42,909 nucleotides of DNA from JADGHX01 sp035760965 (GCA_035760965.1 DASTRY010000004.1:1-42909); one strand, 5' to 3'; numbered from the stretch's first letter, positions 24,701 through 32,798 are shown. Notes: a model not told the origin generated them from the letters alone. Made by a program: numbers and translations.

Positions 24701-26225
24701 CATCGCTCAGCGAGCGCCCGATGTAGTACTTCTTGCTGCCTCCGATCTCGTTGTCCCAGATCGTCTGCCCGAGCGCGGCGACGTCGAGATCGCTGATGTC
24801 GCCGGAGAACGAGCCGAACGCCGTGCCCGGCAGCTTGTCGCTGTCATAGGACGGATTGATGTCGCTGATGACCGTCTCGAACGGCTTCGCGCAGCTCGGC
24901 GCGTTCGCGTACGGGTCGTCCCATGTCGCAACGGGCAGGCCGCCGCCAGGAAGCTCGCTTTCCTCGCCCTGGCCGAAGGCGACCGCATATTCGGGCGTCG
25001 CCTTCTTCTTGCCGGCGAAGTAGCGGATGCCTTCGTACATCATCTCGGCGATGGGATTGCCCCACATCTGGCACTCGCCCGGCGCGATCGGACCGGAGAC
25101 CTTCCAGCCGCACTTGTACGAATAATCGGTGTTGAAGCCGGTCGTGCGCAGCCCGTCCAGGGTGCGGATGATGCCGGTCACGCTCGTGTTGATGGTGCCG
25201 TCGGAGTTGATCTCGTTCTTGATGGAGCCCATCGCCCGGCGCAGCACGCCGCCGTCGGTGTTCTTGGCATACGAGCCGGTGATCAGGCCGAATTTCATCA
25301 GGTCCTGCTCGCCGAAATCCTGCAGCAGGCCCGTCGGCTTGAAATTGGTACCGCCGCTGCCGTTCGTGTACGCCCGGCAGTTCGATTCCGTGCCGACGCT
25401 CGGATCGCAGACCTTCACGCGCACCCGGTAGTCGGTGATCGAGCTGACGGTCTTGCGCACTTCGGCGCCGTTCGAGGTGCCGACCACGATGGCCGAGCCC
25501 GCGACCGGCCGCTCGATGCTGAGCCAGTTCCAGACCTTCAGCGGGTTGCCGTTCGAGTCCTGCTGATTCTGCAGCACGCGCAACAGCGGGTAATTGTTCG
25601 CATCCGAGCGCAGCGTCGTGTTGGCGAACAGGTGGCTCGAGTTGGCGCTCGGCACGTTGAGCGGCGTGTACTCGTGGATGTCGTAGCCGTCCTTGGCGAT
25701 GCTCTCGTACGACTTGCCCCAGCTATGCGCGTCCTGCGGAATATAGGCGCGCTCGAGCACCGTCTCCGTGTCGTTGTCGGTGCGCCGCAGCCCGCCGTAG
25801 AGCACCTTGCGCAGCGCGTCGATGCGGCTCGTCGTGACGTAGTTCAGCCAGTCGCCGCTCCAGGTGCTGCCGTCGCACTTCTTGTTCGCCGTGGTCGATT
25901 TCGGCTCGAAGCGGTTGCTGCCGCTGTTGTACGTGTAGCACTTGAACGAGTCGAAGTAGCCGTAGTACGTGATCTTGTCGGGCTTGTAGCCCACATCGGG
26001 AACGCCGTCGCCGTCGAGGTCCGAGTGATCGTTGTAGGCCTCGTAGTACAGCTTGTGATCGCGGCCGATCACCAGCAAGTTGAGCGGCGCGACGGTGCCG
26101 TTCAGGAAGAGCGGCGTATCGGCGAGGCTCAGTGGCGCCGCCTGTGCCGCGGAAAACGCGAGCAACGACAGCAATGCCGAGCAGCACAGCACACTGAACC
26201 GTTTCGGGCGGAATGCGGGCTTCAT
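21786..26225 (-). CDS. pilY1: PilY1 type IV pilus assembly/adhesin protein, operon B (no DxSxS site)
   Basis: A 1479-residue secreted protein with a signal peptide ending AAQA (about residue 30). Instead of the DxSxS metal site of copy A, the N-terminus has NLLVIGRDHKLYYEAYNDHSDLDGDG, whose DxDGDGxxD segment is an EF-hand-like Ca loop, then ITYYGYFDSFKCYTY. The C-terminal PilY1 propeller is recognisable (VGGLNNGGQGIYALDVTDPAKF, VDINGDNVVDYVFAGDLFGEMWKFDV). The ATG at 26225 gives a normal signal peptide; a GTG at 26237 would add four residues. It is 301 residues longer than copy A. Roles as for copy A are inferred from the family. Confidence 0.92.
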   Translation of the reverse strand: MKPAFRPKRFSVLCCSALLSLLAFSAAQAAPLSLADTPLFLNGTVAPLNLLVIGRDHKLYYEAYNDHSDLDGDGVPDVGYKPDKITYYGYFDSFKCYTYNSGSNRFEPKSTTANKKCDGSTWSGDWLNYVTTSRIDALRKVLYGGLRRTDNDTETVLERAYIPQDAHSWGKSYESIAKDGYDIHEYTPLNVPSANSSHLFANTTLRSDANNYPLLRVLQNQQDSNGNPLKVWNWLSIERPVAGSAIVVGTSNGAEVRKTVSSITDYRVRVKVCDPSVGTESNCRAYTNGSGGTNFKPTGLLQDFGEQDLMKFGLITGSYAKNTDGGVLRRAMGSIKNEINSDGTINTSVTGIIRTLDGLRTTGFNTDYSYKCGWKVSGPIAPGECQMWGNPIAEMMYEGIRYFAGKKKATPEYAVAFGQGEESELPGGGLPVATWDDPYANAPSCAKPFETVISDINPSYDSDKLPGTAFGSFSGDISDLDVAALGQTIWDNEIGGSKKYYIGRSLSDAANDDKAPTPKTVTSFGNIRGLAPEEPTKEGSYYAASVAYYGLTHDVNGKTGNQNVSTFAVALASPLPRIEIPVGDKKITLVPFAKTVGGSVNGSNVSASSTGFQPTNQIVDFYVDTLEKNYGKFRVNYEDVEQGADHDMDAIVQYEYTVKDDGTVDITLTSQYAAGSLIQHIGYVISGTTHDGIYFDVRDTDTAANSDPDYYLDTPPGFTGTPPAPGKGQSGTWNDGTALPLVSTRTFTPGATSGADLLKDPLWYAAKWGGFKDQDKNGVPNLQDEWDENHTGDPSNYFLVTNALTLPAQLSKAFNEIIVRTSAAASASVNSGSVSSDTRVYQAKFSSGDWSGQLLSFPLNTDGTLKPFEWDAATKLPAPTDRTIITTDSSKNPVAFRWSAIGSNRQKQLDPAAGTLGSDRLDYLRGDDSKEASKPNGIFRKRVTKLGDIVNSAPIFVGAPPFRYSDASYATFRTTWADRPKMVYVGANDGMLHGFDATSGVERLAFIPGPVFGNLAQLTSNGYAHRFYVDGTPSMADVYYNGAWHTVLVGGLNNGGQGIYALDVTDPAKFSEANAASIYKWEFTDADDADLGYTYSRPAIAQFRSPTGTQWLAVFGNGYNSTFDDTAKGGKKSATGNAVLFFVDIETGKLVAKIDTKMGMGQDPSGNSRPNGLATPTLVDINGDNVVDYVFAGDLFGEMWKFDVTAADPTSWNIAFGGVPLFVAKDAGGKNQPITTRAEVGRGPGGKGMVVLFGTGKFLEPSDKVLANLSTQSFYGLFDPNTPSTTPINSNRSTLTKQAITFEGTNNVNGKDIPLRGLTQNAVAANSRGWYLDFISPAPGVPTGSIGFKGEMQVSDPILRNGRVIFSTIIPNTDPCTFGGTSWLMSLDALSGGRLSYPPFDLDNDHLFTDTDFITLPDGTKIPASGMQWTEGMVGKPGVVAGQNEDFGYGSGSSGNDPEKKNLNTGPGDRGRQSWRQLR

Positions 26226-26261
26226 TGCGGTACTCACTTGCGGGGGTTTCCGTGCGCGTGC

Positions 26262-26843
26262 TCAACGCCGCGCATACGTGGATTGCAGAACCGTGATCGC
26301 GTTGCCGGTGGCGCCGGGCGAGCCTGCGGTGACCTGATAGAAGAAGCGCGATGACGGCGGGCCGTCGCCGCTGCCGATCGAAAAGGTGTCCGGCACTTCG
26401 GTCACGTACTCGACGACGAACGCGGGATCGTGCGCCAGGTCGGGCATGTCCTGCGTCGGCGTGCCGGAGTGATCGCCGCTCGCTTCGTACTGCGTCGGCG
26501 TCGTGCCCTGCCACCACGCATCGTCGCGACTCTCGGGGTTCGCGACCGCGCTCGCATTCGCATCCCAGAACTTGCACGGCGCGGCGGTGCAGACACCGCC
26601 CGCGGGATTCGGTGCGAACGGCTGCGCGGCGATCATGTCTTCGCCGTTGCGCAGCGCCGCCTCGGCGCCCTGGAACGCCATGTTGAGGTCACGCGTGTTG
26701 CCCGCCATGCGCTCCTGCATGCGAGTGACCTGCATCGCGGTGATGCCGATGACGGTGAGGACGAGCAGCAGCAACAGGCTCGTGACGAGGGCCGTGCCGC
26801 GCTGACGCCGGTTGGTGATCATGTTCGTGTATCCCCGATTCAT
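26262..26843 (-). CDS. pilX: Minor pilin PilX-like, operon B
   Basis: A 193-residue PilX-type pilin. After a basic leader, GTALVTSLLLLLVLTVIGITAMQVTRMQERMAGNTRDLNMAFQGAEAALR shows the PilX pattern, again without Glu5. The C-terminal VTAGSPGATGNAITVLQSTYAR matches other PilX proteins. The ATG overlaps the pilW stop as ATGA. Operon A's PilX is 31 residues shorter. Confidence 0.9.
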   Translation of the reverse strand: MNRGYTNMITNRRQRGTALVTSLLLLLVLTVIGITAMQVTRMQERMAGNTRDLNMAFQGAEAALRNGEDMIAAQPFAPNPAGGVCTAAPCKFWDANASAVANPESRDDAWWQGTTPTQYEASGDHSGTPTQDMPDLAHDPAFVVEYVTEVPDTFSIGSGDGPPSSRFFYQVTAGSPGATGNAITVLQSTYARR

Positions 26844-27844
26844 TGTGTGGTGTTACGCAACGCCACCGTCGTGGTGTAGAGCGTGCGTTGATAGCGGTCG
26901 TTGGGCGTCACGACATCCGTGCCGAGCAGGTTGTACGTGCGGGACTCATCCACCGGCGAAGTCGGCTCGACGGAGCGGATGAGCAGCGCGATGCTCACGC
27001 TGATCACGCGATTCCAGTTGGTCACCGCCGACGCCTTCTCGTAGGAGGCCACGACCAGCGGGTTGCTCGCGGAGGCGACGCCGTACAGCACCTGCATCTG
27101 CTCGACGCCTTCGACCAGCTCCTGCGCGCCCTCGGCGACCGTGACTCGCCAGAGCGAGGGGTTGCGCACGCCGTTGCGCACGGTCGCGCTGTCCCGGATG
27201 TAGTACACGACCGTGTCGACCGGCACGACGCGCGAGCCCTGGCGGAACGCCAATCCCAGATTGGCGCCGCCCGTCGCGATCGTGCCCGCGGTGAGACTGT
27301 TCATCTTGAACACCGCGGCGTTCTGGCAATCGCTGATGATGGCGTAGGAGTTGTTGACGATCGTGCGCCCGAGCGGATTGTCGACGGAGATGTCGGCAGT
27401 CGCGCTCGCCATCGCCGCGTTGGTGATGAACGTCGGTGCGTTGCTCGGAGTCGTGCGCACGACCAGGATGTCGCTGCCACTGCGGGGCGACACGATCGCC
27501 GCATCGACGGCAGGCGACCACGTGCCCGTGCCCGTCGACTCGTAGCCCTGGACCTGCGCGCTGAAGTTCGACATGAGGCTGGTCGGGCTTGCCAGCGCGT
27601 TCGTCATCGTGTCCGACGCGATGAACTCGTTGCAGCCCTTGTAACCGCCCGCGCGCAGATCGCGGAGCATCACCTCCACTGCGGCGCGCCCGCTCTCCTG
27701 CAGTCGGGCGACGCGCTCGTTCTCGTTGTACGTCAGCTTCGAGCTGTACAGCACCGAGATGGCGCCGCCGAGCAGGATGAGCCCGATCGTCATGGCGACC
27801 ATCAGCTCGACGAGGCTGAAGCCGCGAATCGAGGTGCGACTCAC
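26840..27844 (-). CDS. pilW: Minor pilin PilW-like, operon B
   Basis: A 334-residue prepilin. The leader ends IRG and the mature chain begins FSLVELMVAMTIGLILLGG with Glu5. YSSKLTYNENERVARLQESGRAAVEVMLRDLRAGGYKGC is typical PilW. The GTG start overlaps the pilV stop in GTGA, and the stop overlaps pilX in ATGA, so pilV-pilW-pilX are translationally coupled in this copy. Confidence 0.92.
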   Translation of the reverse strand: MSRTSIRGFSLVELMVAMTIGLILLGGAISVLYSSKLTYNENERVARLQESGRAAVEVMLRDLRAGGYKGCNEFIASDTMTNALASPTSLMSNFSAQVQGYESTGTGTWSPAVDAAIVSPRSGSDILVVRTTPSNAPTFITNAAMASATADISVDNPLGRTIVNNSYAIISDCQNAAVFKMNSLTAGTIATGGANLGLAFRQGSRVVPVDTVVYYIRDSATVRNGVRNPSLWRVTVAEGAQELVEGVEQMQVLYGVASASNPLVVASYEKASAVTNWNRVISVSIALLIRSVEPTSPVDESRTYNLLGTDVVTPNDRYQRTLYTTTVALRNTTQ

Positions 27845-28272
27845 AGCTGACTCCTCAGAGTGAACGAGAGCGGGTCCTCCTGACCCTTCGAATCGTCCCA
27901 GGTGATCGTGATGCCGAACCGCGCCGTCGTGCCCGTGGCATCCGGCGCGCTCACCGTGCCGGTTGCATCCGGTCCGAGCGATGCCGTGATGTTGTTGCGC
28001 CACGCGGCGAGATCCGCGGTGGCCACCGTGCCCGGCGTGCCGCCGGTGCTGTATTCGCCTTGGCGCGCGGCCGTGGGGTTCGCGCGCATGCGGTCGAGAA
28101 TGTCGTACGCGAGCAGCGTCGCCTGCGAACGCTTCGATGCGCCGTGATTCCAGCGCAGACTCGAGAGCTGCAAGGACGCAATGCCCAGCAAGCCGATGGA
28201 GAGCACGACGAGCGCGACCAGAACCTCGACGAGGGTGAAGCCGGACGCACGTTTCCTGCGGAGTTTCGTCAT
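27841..28272 (-). CDS. pilV: Minor pilin PilV-like, operon B
   Basis: A 143-residue prepilin. The leader ends ASG and the mature chain begins FTLVEVLVALVVLSIGLLG with Glu5. SLQLSSLRWNHGASKRSQATLLAYDILDRMRANP is standard PilV. The ATG at 28272 lies eight bases after the fimT stop; longer in-frame sequence is inside fimT. Confidence 0.93.
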   Translation of the reverse strand: MTKLRRKRASGFTLVEVLVALVVLSIGLLGIASLQLSSLRWNHGASKRSQATLLAYDILDRMRANPTAARQGEYSTGGTPGTVATADLAAWRNNITASLGPDATGTVSAPDATGTTARFGITITWDDSKGQEDPLSFTLRSQL

Positions 28273-28280
28273 GGCAATGC

Positions 28281-28799
28281 TCAGGGACAGGTGGCTGCGG
28301 TGGTCGTGACCGAGCCGATCGGCCCGACGCTCACGAGACGGGCTTTCGAGCCGATACAGCTCGCGGCGGAGACCTTGAACGTCTTCGTGCCGATCGGCGT
28401 CTGCATTCCGGTGGGCGCGTACGTCAGCGACGTCGCCGTCGTGGTGAAGGTCGTCTCGCCCGCGAGCGCGCCCCACTTCTGGAGCACGACGTCCTTCGTG
28501 TCGACGGTGCCCAGCGTGCCGTCGGCGTCCTCGAACACGATCCAGCCGCTCTTCCAGTCGGCCGCGGTCGCGCAGCCCGTGCCATCCGTCGAGGGGCAGA
28601 TCGAGACCGTGCGACCGCGACGCAGGGCTTCGCTGCGGGCCAACGCGAGCGCCGCGACGAAATCGTTCTGCGCGGCGGCGATGCGATTGTTGCGCGTCAT
28701 CTCGCGGTAGCTCGGCACCGCGAAGCCGAGCAGGATGCCGAGCACCAGAATGGCGGTCATCAGCTCGATCAGCGTGAATCCGCGGGTGGCGTGTTTCAT
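28281..28799 (-). CDS. fimT: Minor pilin FimT/FimU (GspH-like), operon B
   Basis: A 172-residue GspH-type prepilin. The leader ends TRG and the mature chain begins FTLIELMTAILVLGILLGFAVPSYREM with Glu5. NNRIAAAQNDFVAALALARSEALRRG and GWIVFEDADG are family hallmarks. It is the first gene of operon B; upstream is the control region at 28843-28915, then the divergent lemA gene. An ATG 36 bases further upstream would give a non-pilin leader and is rejected. Confidence 0.93.
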   Translation of the reverse strand: MKHATRGFTLIELMTAILVLGILLGFAVPSYREMTRNNRIAAAQNDFVAALALARSEALRRGRTVSICPSTDGTGCATAADWKSGWIVFEDADGTLGTVDTKDVVLQKWGALAGETTFTTTATSLTYAPTGMQTPIGTKTFKVSAASCIGSKARLVSVGPIGSVTTTAATCP

Positions 28800-28842
28800 G
28801 GGGCCGGAATCGTAATGAACACTTCGCCTCGTCACGGCAGTT

Positions 28843-28915
28843 GCCGATGAGCGGCAGGTTTGTCGGGACTATCGGTGTATTGATTTGAATTCGATCACGA
28901 TCGCCGCTTGACTTA
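28843..28915 (-). promoter_or_regulatory. Control region of pilus operon B: CRP-like site plus LytTR/AlgR-like direct repeats
   Basis: Read toward fimT: TAAGTCAA (28915-28908), 8 bases, CGTGATCGAATTCAAA (28899-28884; 8 of 10 conserved CRP positions), ACCGATAGT (28876-28868) and GCCGCTCAT (28855-28847), the last two starting 21 bp apart, then 43 bases to the fimT ATG. All internal distances are the same as in operon A. The rest of the sequence differs, so the elements look selectively kept. Confidence 0.65.
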
Positions 28916-29028
28916 TGCGGCGCCGTCCGCGCAGCGGCTCACTCGCCGCCGGCGACCGCGGAGTGGCGCGCGAGCGCCGGGTGCGTCATCCTTCGGGCGC
29001 GGGTTCAGCGGCTACGGAGTCAAATCGA

Positions 29029-29616
29029 ATGGCTGCCTTGATCGTCCTCATCGTCATCGTGCTGGTCGCATTCTTTTTCATTGGCCAGTACAACCGCCTC
29101 GTCACGGCCCGGAATGCGTTCCGGAATGCGTTCGCGCAGATCGACGTGCAGCTCACGCGGCGCTACGACCTGATCCCGAACCTCGTCGAGACCGCCAAGG
29201 GCTACATGAAGCACGAGCGCGAGACGCTGGAGGCGGTCATCCAGGCGCGCAACACGGCGCTCGCCGGCCTGAAAGCCGCCTCGTCGAACCCCGGCGACGC
29301 GGCCGCCGTCGCGCAGCTCTCCGGCGCGGAAGCCCAGCTCGGCGGCGCGCTCGGGCGGCTGTTCGCGCTCGCCGAGGCGTACCCGGACCTGAAGGCGAAC
29401 CAGAACATGATGCAGCTCTCGGAGGAGCTCACCTCGACGGAGAACAAGGTGGCGTTCGCACGGCAGGCCTACAACGACGCCGTGATGAGCTACAACAACG
29501 CGCGCGAAGTCTTTCCGAGCAGCATCGTGGCGAACATGTTCAATTTCGCGCCGGCGCAGCTGCTGGACATCGCGAAGCCCGAGGCGCGGGAAGCCCCGAA
29601 GGTCAGTTTCACTTAA
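29029..29616 (+). CDS. lemA: LemA family protein
   Basis: A 195-residue protein with one N-terminal membrane helix (about 2-20) and a coiled four-helix LemA domain. NRLVTARNAFRNAFAQIDVQLTRRYDLIPNLVETAKGYMKHE is the family signature, and VAFARQAYNDAVMSYNNAREVFPSSIVA the C-terminal one. The function of LemA is not settled; it is often paired with an M48 peptidase, as here 54 bases downstream. The ATG follows CGGAG. It is transcribed away from pilus operon B. Confidence 0.95.
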   Translation: MAALIVLIVIVLVAFFFIGQYNRLVTARNAFRNAFAQIDVQLTRRYDLIPNLVETAKGYMKHERETLEAVIQARNTALAGLKAASSNPGDAAAVAQLSGAEAQLGGALGRLFALAEAYPDLKANQNMMQLSEELTSTENKVAFARQAYNDAVMSYNNAREVFPSSIVANMFNFAPAQLLDIAKPEAREAPKVSFT

Positions 29617-29670
29617 GAAGGGATACGGCTGCGAGGGCCCCGGGCGAGGCCCTGCGGCGCGCCGCGCATC

Positions 29671-31707
29671 GTGGACTTCTACACCCGCCAGATCGATGCC
29701 CGCCGCCAGACGCGGTGGCTGCTCCTTGCGTTCATCGTCGCCGTGGTCCTCGTCGTCCTCGCGCTCGATGTGTTGTTCTTCACGCTGCTCGGCGTGCGCG
29801 GCGAGCCGCGCGATGCATTCGCGCCGTTCGCGTACGCGCAGCGCAATCCCGGTGCGGCGTTCTTCTGCTCCGTGCTCGTGCTCGGCGTCATCGGACTCTC
29901 GAGCCTGTTCAAAGCGATCCAGCTGCGCGAGGGCGGCGGTGTCGTGGCGCGGTCGCTGGGCGGCGTGCTGGTTGCTCGCGATACGCAGGACCTGAAGCGC
30001 AAGCGCCTGCACAACGTGGTCGAGGAAATGGCGATCGCCTCCGGCGTGCCCATGCCGGAGGTGTACGTTCTCGAGCACGAGACCGGCATCAATGCGTTCG
30101 CCGCCGGGCACAGCCCCGCGAACGCAGCCATCGCCGTCACGCAGGGCGCGCTCGACACGCTGAGCCGCGACGAGCTGCAGGGGGTGATCGCGCACGAGTT
30201 CAGCCACGTGCTGAACGGCGACATGCGCTTGAACGTGCAGCTCATGGGCTGGCTCTTCGGTCTCTTCGTGGTCGCGTTGATCGGGCGGACGATGCTGCGC
30301 TATGCGCCGCGCGGCCGGCGCAACGGCGGCTGGCTCTTCGTCGCCGCGCTCGGGGTGATGGTGCTCGGTTATCTCGGGCTCTTCTTCGGGCGGCTCCTGC
30401 AGGCCGCGGTGAGCCGGCAGCGCGAGCGGCTTGCGGACGCATCGAGTGTGCAATTCACGCGCAATCCCGAGGGACTGAAGGGCGCGCTCGTGAAGATCGC
30501 GGGCGTCGCGCAGGGCTCGCGGATCGTCGAGGCCGATCCCGAGCAGGCGGCCCACATGTTGTTCGCGCCGGGCCTGTCGCGCTTCTTCGCGACGCATCCA
30601 CCGCTTGCGGAGCGCATCCGCGCGCTCGATCCCCATTTCGACGTGAAGCAGCTGCCGCGCGCGGCGGCGCAGGCGCTGGCCGCCGTGCCGGCGTTCGATG
30701 CCGCGGAGCTGGAGCAGGCCCGAGTCGCGCGCGTCGCGGCCGGTCCCGGTTGGCAGCCCGACGAGGCCAGCGCTCCCGGGGCGGAGTTGCCCCGCGAAGT
30801 CGCGATGCGCACGGCAAAGAGCGGCGGCGCAGTGGCGGACGCGCTGCTCGTGCCGACGGGTCCGCATCCTGCCGCCAACGCGGTGGCGGCGAAGCCGCAG
30901 CAGATCTCCTCGCAAGTGGGCGCTCTCGACACTTTGCAGATCGAGCAAGCGAAGGCACTCCGCCTCGCGCTGCCGCCGGACCTCCGCGAGTTCGTCGAGG
31001 TCGATGGTCAGGCGCGCGCCATCGTGCTCGCGCTGCTCGTGAGTCGCGATCCGGCGGTAGCCGAACGTCAGCTCGTAATGCTTCGCAAGAATCTGCCGGC
31101 CGCCGATTTCGGCGCGGTCCGCGACGCGATGCCTCTTGCCGCCGAGTTGGCGCCGATGCTCCGCCTACCGGCGCTGCTACAGGCATTCCCGGCGCTGCGG
31201 CGCCTTCCGATTACTCAACGCCAGGCCCTCGCGCGGCTCGCCGAGAACCTGATCCGTGCCGATGCGCGCATCGACGTCTTCGAGTTCTGCCTGGCACGCC
31301 TTCTTGGCACGCTACTGCGCGACGAGATCGAAGCCCGCGTGCCTCACGGCAACCTCTCGCTCGCAGACGCTGCGGACGACCTCCAAGTGCTCTTCGCCGT
31401 GCTCGCCAGCTTCGGCGCGAACGATGCGCACGCCGCGCGTATGGCCTACGAAGCGGGCATGCAATGCGTGCTGCCGATGCACCGGCCTCCCTATCAAGCG
31501 CCGGAGGATTGGCCGCGACGCCTGAGCGAAGCGCTGCTCCGCCTCGAGAAGCTGCATCCCTACGCGAAGAAAGCGGTGATCGAAGGGCTCGTGAAGACGA
31601 TCGCGCACGACGAGCTGCTGAACGTTTCGGAAGCAGAGCTGCTGCGCACGGTTTGCGCGACGCTCCACTGTCCGCTGCCGACGCTGCTGCCGGACGCGGT
31701 CGCTTAG
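29671..31707 (+). CDS. M48 family (HtpX-like) membrane peptidase with long C-terminal region
   Basis: A 678-residue protein with two N-terminal membrane segments (about 17-40 and 62-80), an M48 zinc peptidase domain and two further membrane segments (about 190-240). The zinc site is HEFSH (His175, Glu176, His179), and the third ligand is Glu252 in SRQRERLADASS. The last 400 residues are not seen in short HtpX proteins and are probably cytoplasmic; they hold HPPLAERIRALDP and then Ala/Leu-rich helical sequence. The GTG start has no clear ribosome site. The stop overlaps the convergent serine succinyltransferase stop by four bases. Substrates are unknown. Confidence 0.9.
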   Translation: MDFYTRQIDARRQTRWLLLAFIVAVVLVVLALDVLFFTLLGVRGEPRDAFAPFAYAQRNPGAAFFCSVLVLGVIGLSSLFKAIQLREGGGVVARSLGGVLVARDTQDLKRKRLHNVVEEMAIASGVPMPEVYVLEHETGINAFAAGHSPANAAIAVTQGALDTLSRDELQGVIAHEFSHVLNGDMRLNVQLMGWLFGLFVVALIGRTMLRYAPRGRRNGGWLFVAALGVMVLGYLGLFFGRLLQAAVSRQRERLADASSVQFTRNPEGLKGALVKIAGVAQGSRIVEADPEQAAHMLFAPGLSRFFATHPPLAERIRALDPHFDVKQLPRAAAQALAAVPAFDAAELEQARVARVAAGPGWQPDEASAPGAELPREVAMRTAKSGGAVADALLVPTGPHPAANAVAAKPQQISSQVGALDTLQIEQAKALRLALPPDLREFVEVDGQARAIVLALLVSRDPAVAERQLVMLRKNLPAADFGAVRDAMPLAAELAPMLRLPALLQAFPALRRLPITQRQALARLAENLIRADARIDVFEFCLARLLGTLLRDEIEARVPHGNLSLADAADDLQVLFAVLASFGANDAHAARMAYEAGMQCVLPMHRPPYQAPEDWPRRLSEALLRLEKLHPYAKKAVIEGLVKTIAHDELLNVSEAELLRTVCATLHCPLPTLLPDAVA

Positions 31708-32798
31708 TCGCGATCGAGGAAGGCGCGGATCTCGGCGCCGAAGCGATCGATGTCGATCAGGAAGGAGTCGTGTCCCTCGACACAGTCGAGCGGCGCGTAG
31801 GTCGTTGCGACGCCCGCCTTCTTGAAGTCTTCCGCCAGCGCACGCTGCTCCGCGATGGCGAAGAGCATGTCCGACTCGACGCCGATCACCAGAGCCTGCT
31901 CGACACCCGAGCGCGCGAGCACCTCGGCGTTGGACGTCCCGTGCTTCGCGAGATCGAAGCGATCCATGCCGCGCGAGATGTAGAGGTAGCAGTTCGGATC
32001 GAACGCGCGCACGAAGCGCCGCGCGTGCGCTTCGAGATAGCTCTGAATTGCGAACTCCGGCGCGAACGGCCCTTCCTCGCGAAGGTCGTTCGGCACGGGG
32101 TCGCGTCCGAAGCGCTGCACCCACTCGGCTGCGGATCGGTACGTCATCATGCCGAGCTTGCGCGCGATGCGCATGCCGGTGGCGGGCGGTCGCTCCTCCG
32201 TGTAGGCGCCGTCGCGCCAATCCGGATCGCGCAGGATCGCCTCGCGCTGAATCGAGCGGAGCGCGATCGCGAAAGGCGAGGCCGCCGCCGTGCCCGAGAT
32301 GCTCACGACGCGCCGCGTCGCCCCCGGAAACATCGCGGCGAACGCGAGCACGACCATGCCGCCGAGCGAGGGCCCGACGACCGCGTTCGCGCGCTCGATG
32401 CCGAGCGCGCGCAGCGTCTCGTAGCCGCCGCGCGCGATGTCCTCGACCGACAGGTCCGGAAAGCTCATCCGGTACGGCGCGCCCGTCGCCGGATTGATCG
32501 ACGCCGGTCCGGTCGAGCCGAAGCAGCTGCCGAGCGAGTTCACGCAGATGACGAAGAACCGGTCGGTGTCGATGGCGAAGCCCGGCCCGATCATCCCTTC
32601 CCACCAGCCCTCGCTCGTGTCCCGCGGCGAGGATTTCGCGTGCGCGGAGGGCGAGAGGCCCGTGAACAGCAGCACCGCGTTGTCGCGCGCTGTGTTCAGC
32701 GTACCCCACGTCTCGTAGGCGATGCGCGCGCCGTGCAGCTCGCCGCCGCGATACATCGGAAACGGGTCGGGCAGCGCGGCGAAGTGCCGCGCGTCCAT
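31704..32798 (-). CDS. Serine O-succinyltransferase-like (MetX family)
   Basis: A 364-residue alpha/beta-hydrolase of the MetX family. The nucleophile is Ser144 in VVGPSLGGM, and the Asp and His are in VIGVESDMLF and DCVEGHDSF. The specificity loop GLSPSAHA and the segment NSLGSCFGSTGPASINP fit the Xanthomonadales-type members shown to use L-serine and succinyl-CoA rather than homoserine. Its position just after a cysK gene supports this, as O-succinylserine would be the cysteine synthase substrate. Annotation as homoserine O-acetyltransferase would be the naive call. The ATG at 32798 has GGAGGG before it and gives the family start; an ATG at 32870 would add 24 residues. Confidence 0.8.
   Translation of the reverse strand: MDARHFAALPDPFPMYRGGELHGARIAYETWGTLNTARDNAVLLFTGLSPSAHAKSSPRDTSEGWWEGMIGPGFAIDTDRFFVICVNSLGSCFGSTGPASINPATGAPYRMSFPDLSVEDIARGGYETLRALGIERANAVVGPSLGGMVVLAFAAMFPGATRRVVSISGTAAASPFAIALRSIQREAILRDPDWRDGAYTEERPPATGMRIARKLGMMTYRSAAEWVQRFGRDPVPNDLREEGPFAPEFAIQSYLEAHARRFVRAFDPNCYLYISRGMDRFDLAKHGTSNAEVLARSGVEQALVIGVESDMLFAIAEQRALAEDFKKAGVATTYAPLDCVEGHDSFLIDIDRFGAEIRAFLDRD

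Noticed and set aside
21765..26354. A 1529-codon open frame on the plus strand antisense to pilY1 of operon B
   Set aside because: It is rich in Arg, Ala and Val with no domain, starts inside pilE, and exists because GC-rich coding DNA leaves few stops in the opposite frames. The minus-strand frame is clearly PilY1.
18481..26843. PilX-like pilins lack Glu5
   Set aside because: Loss of Glu5 is common in this K-type pilin class, so it is not unusual.
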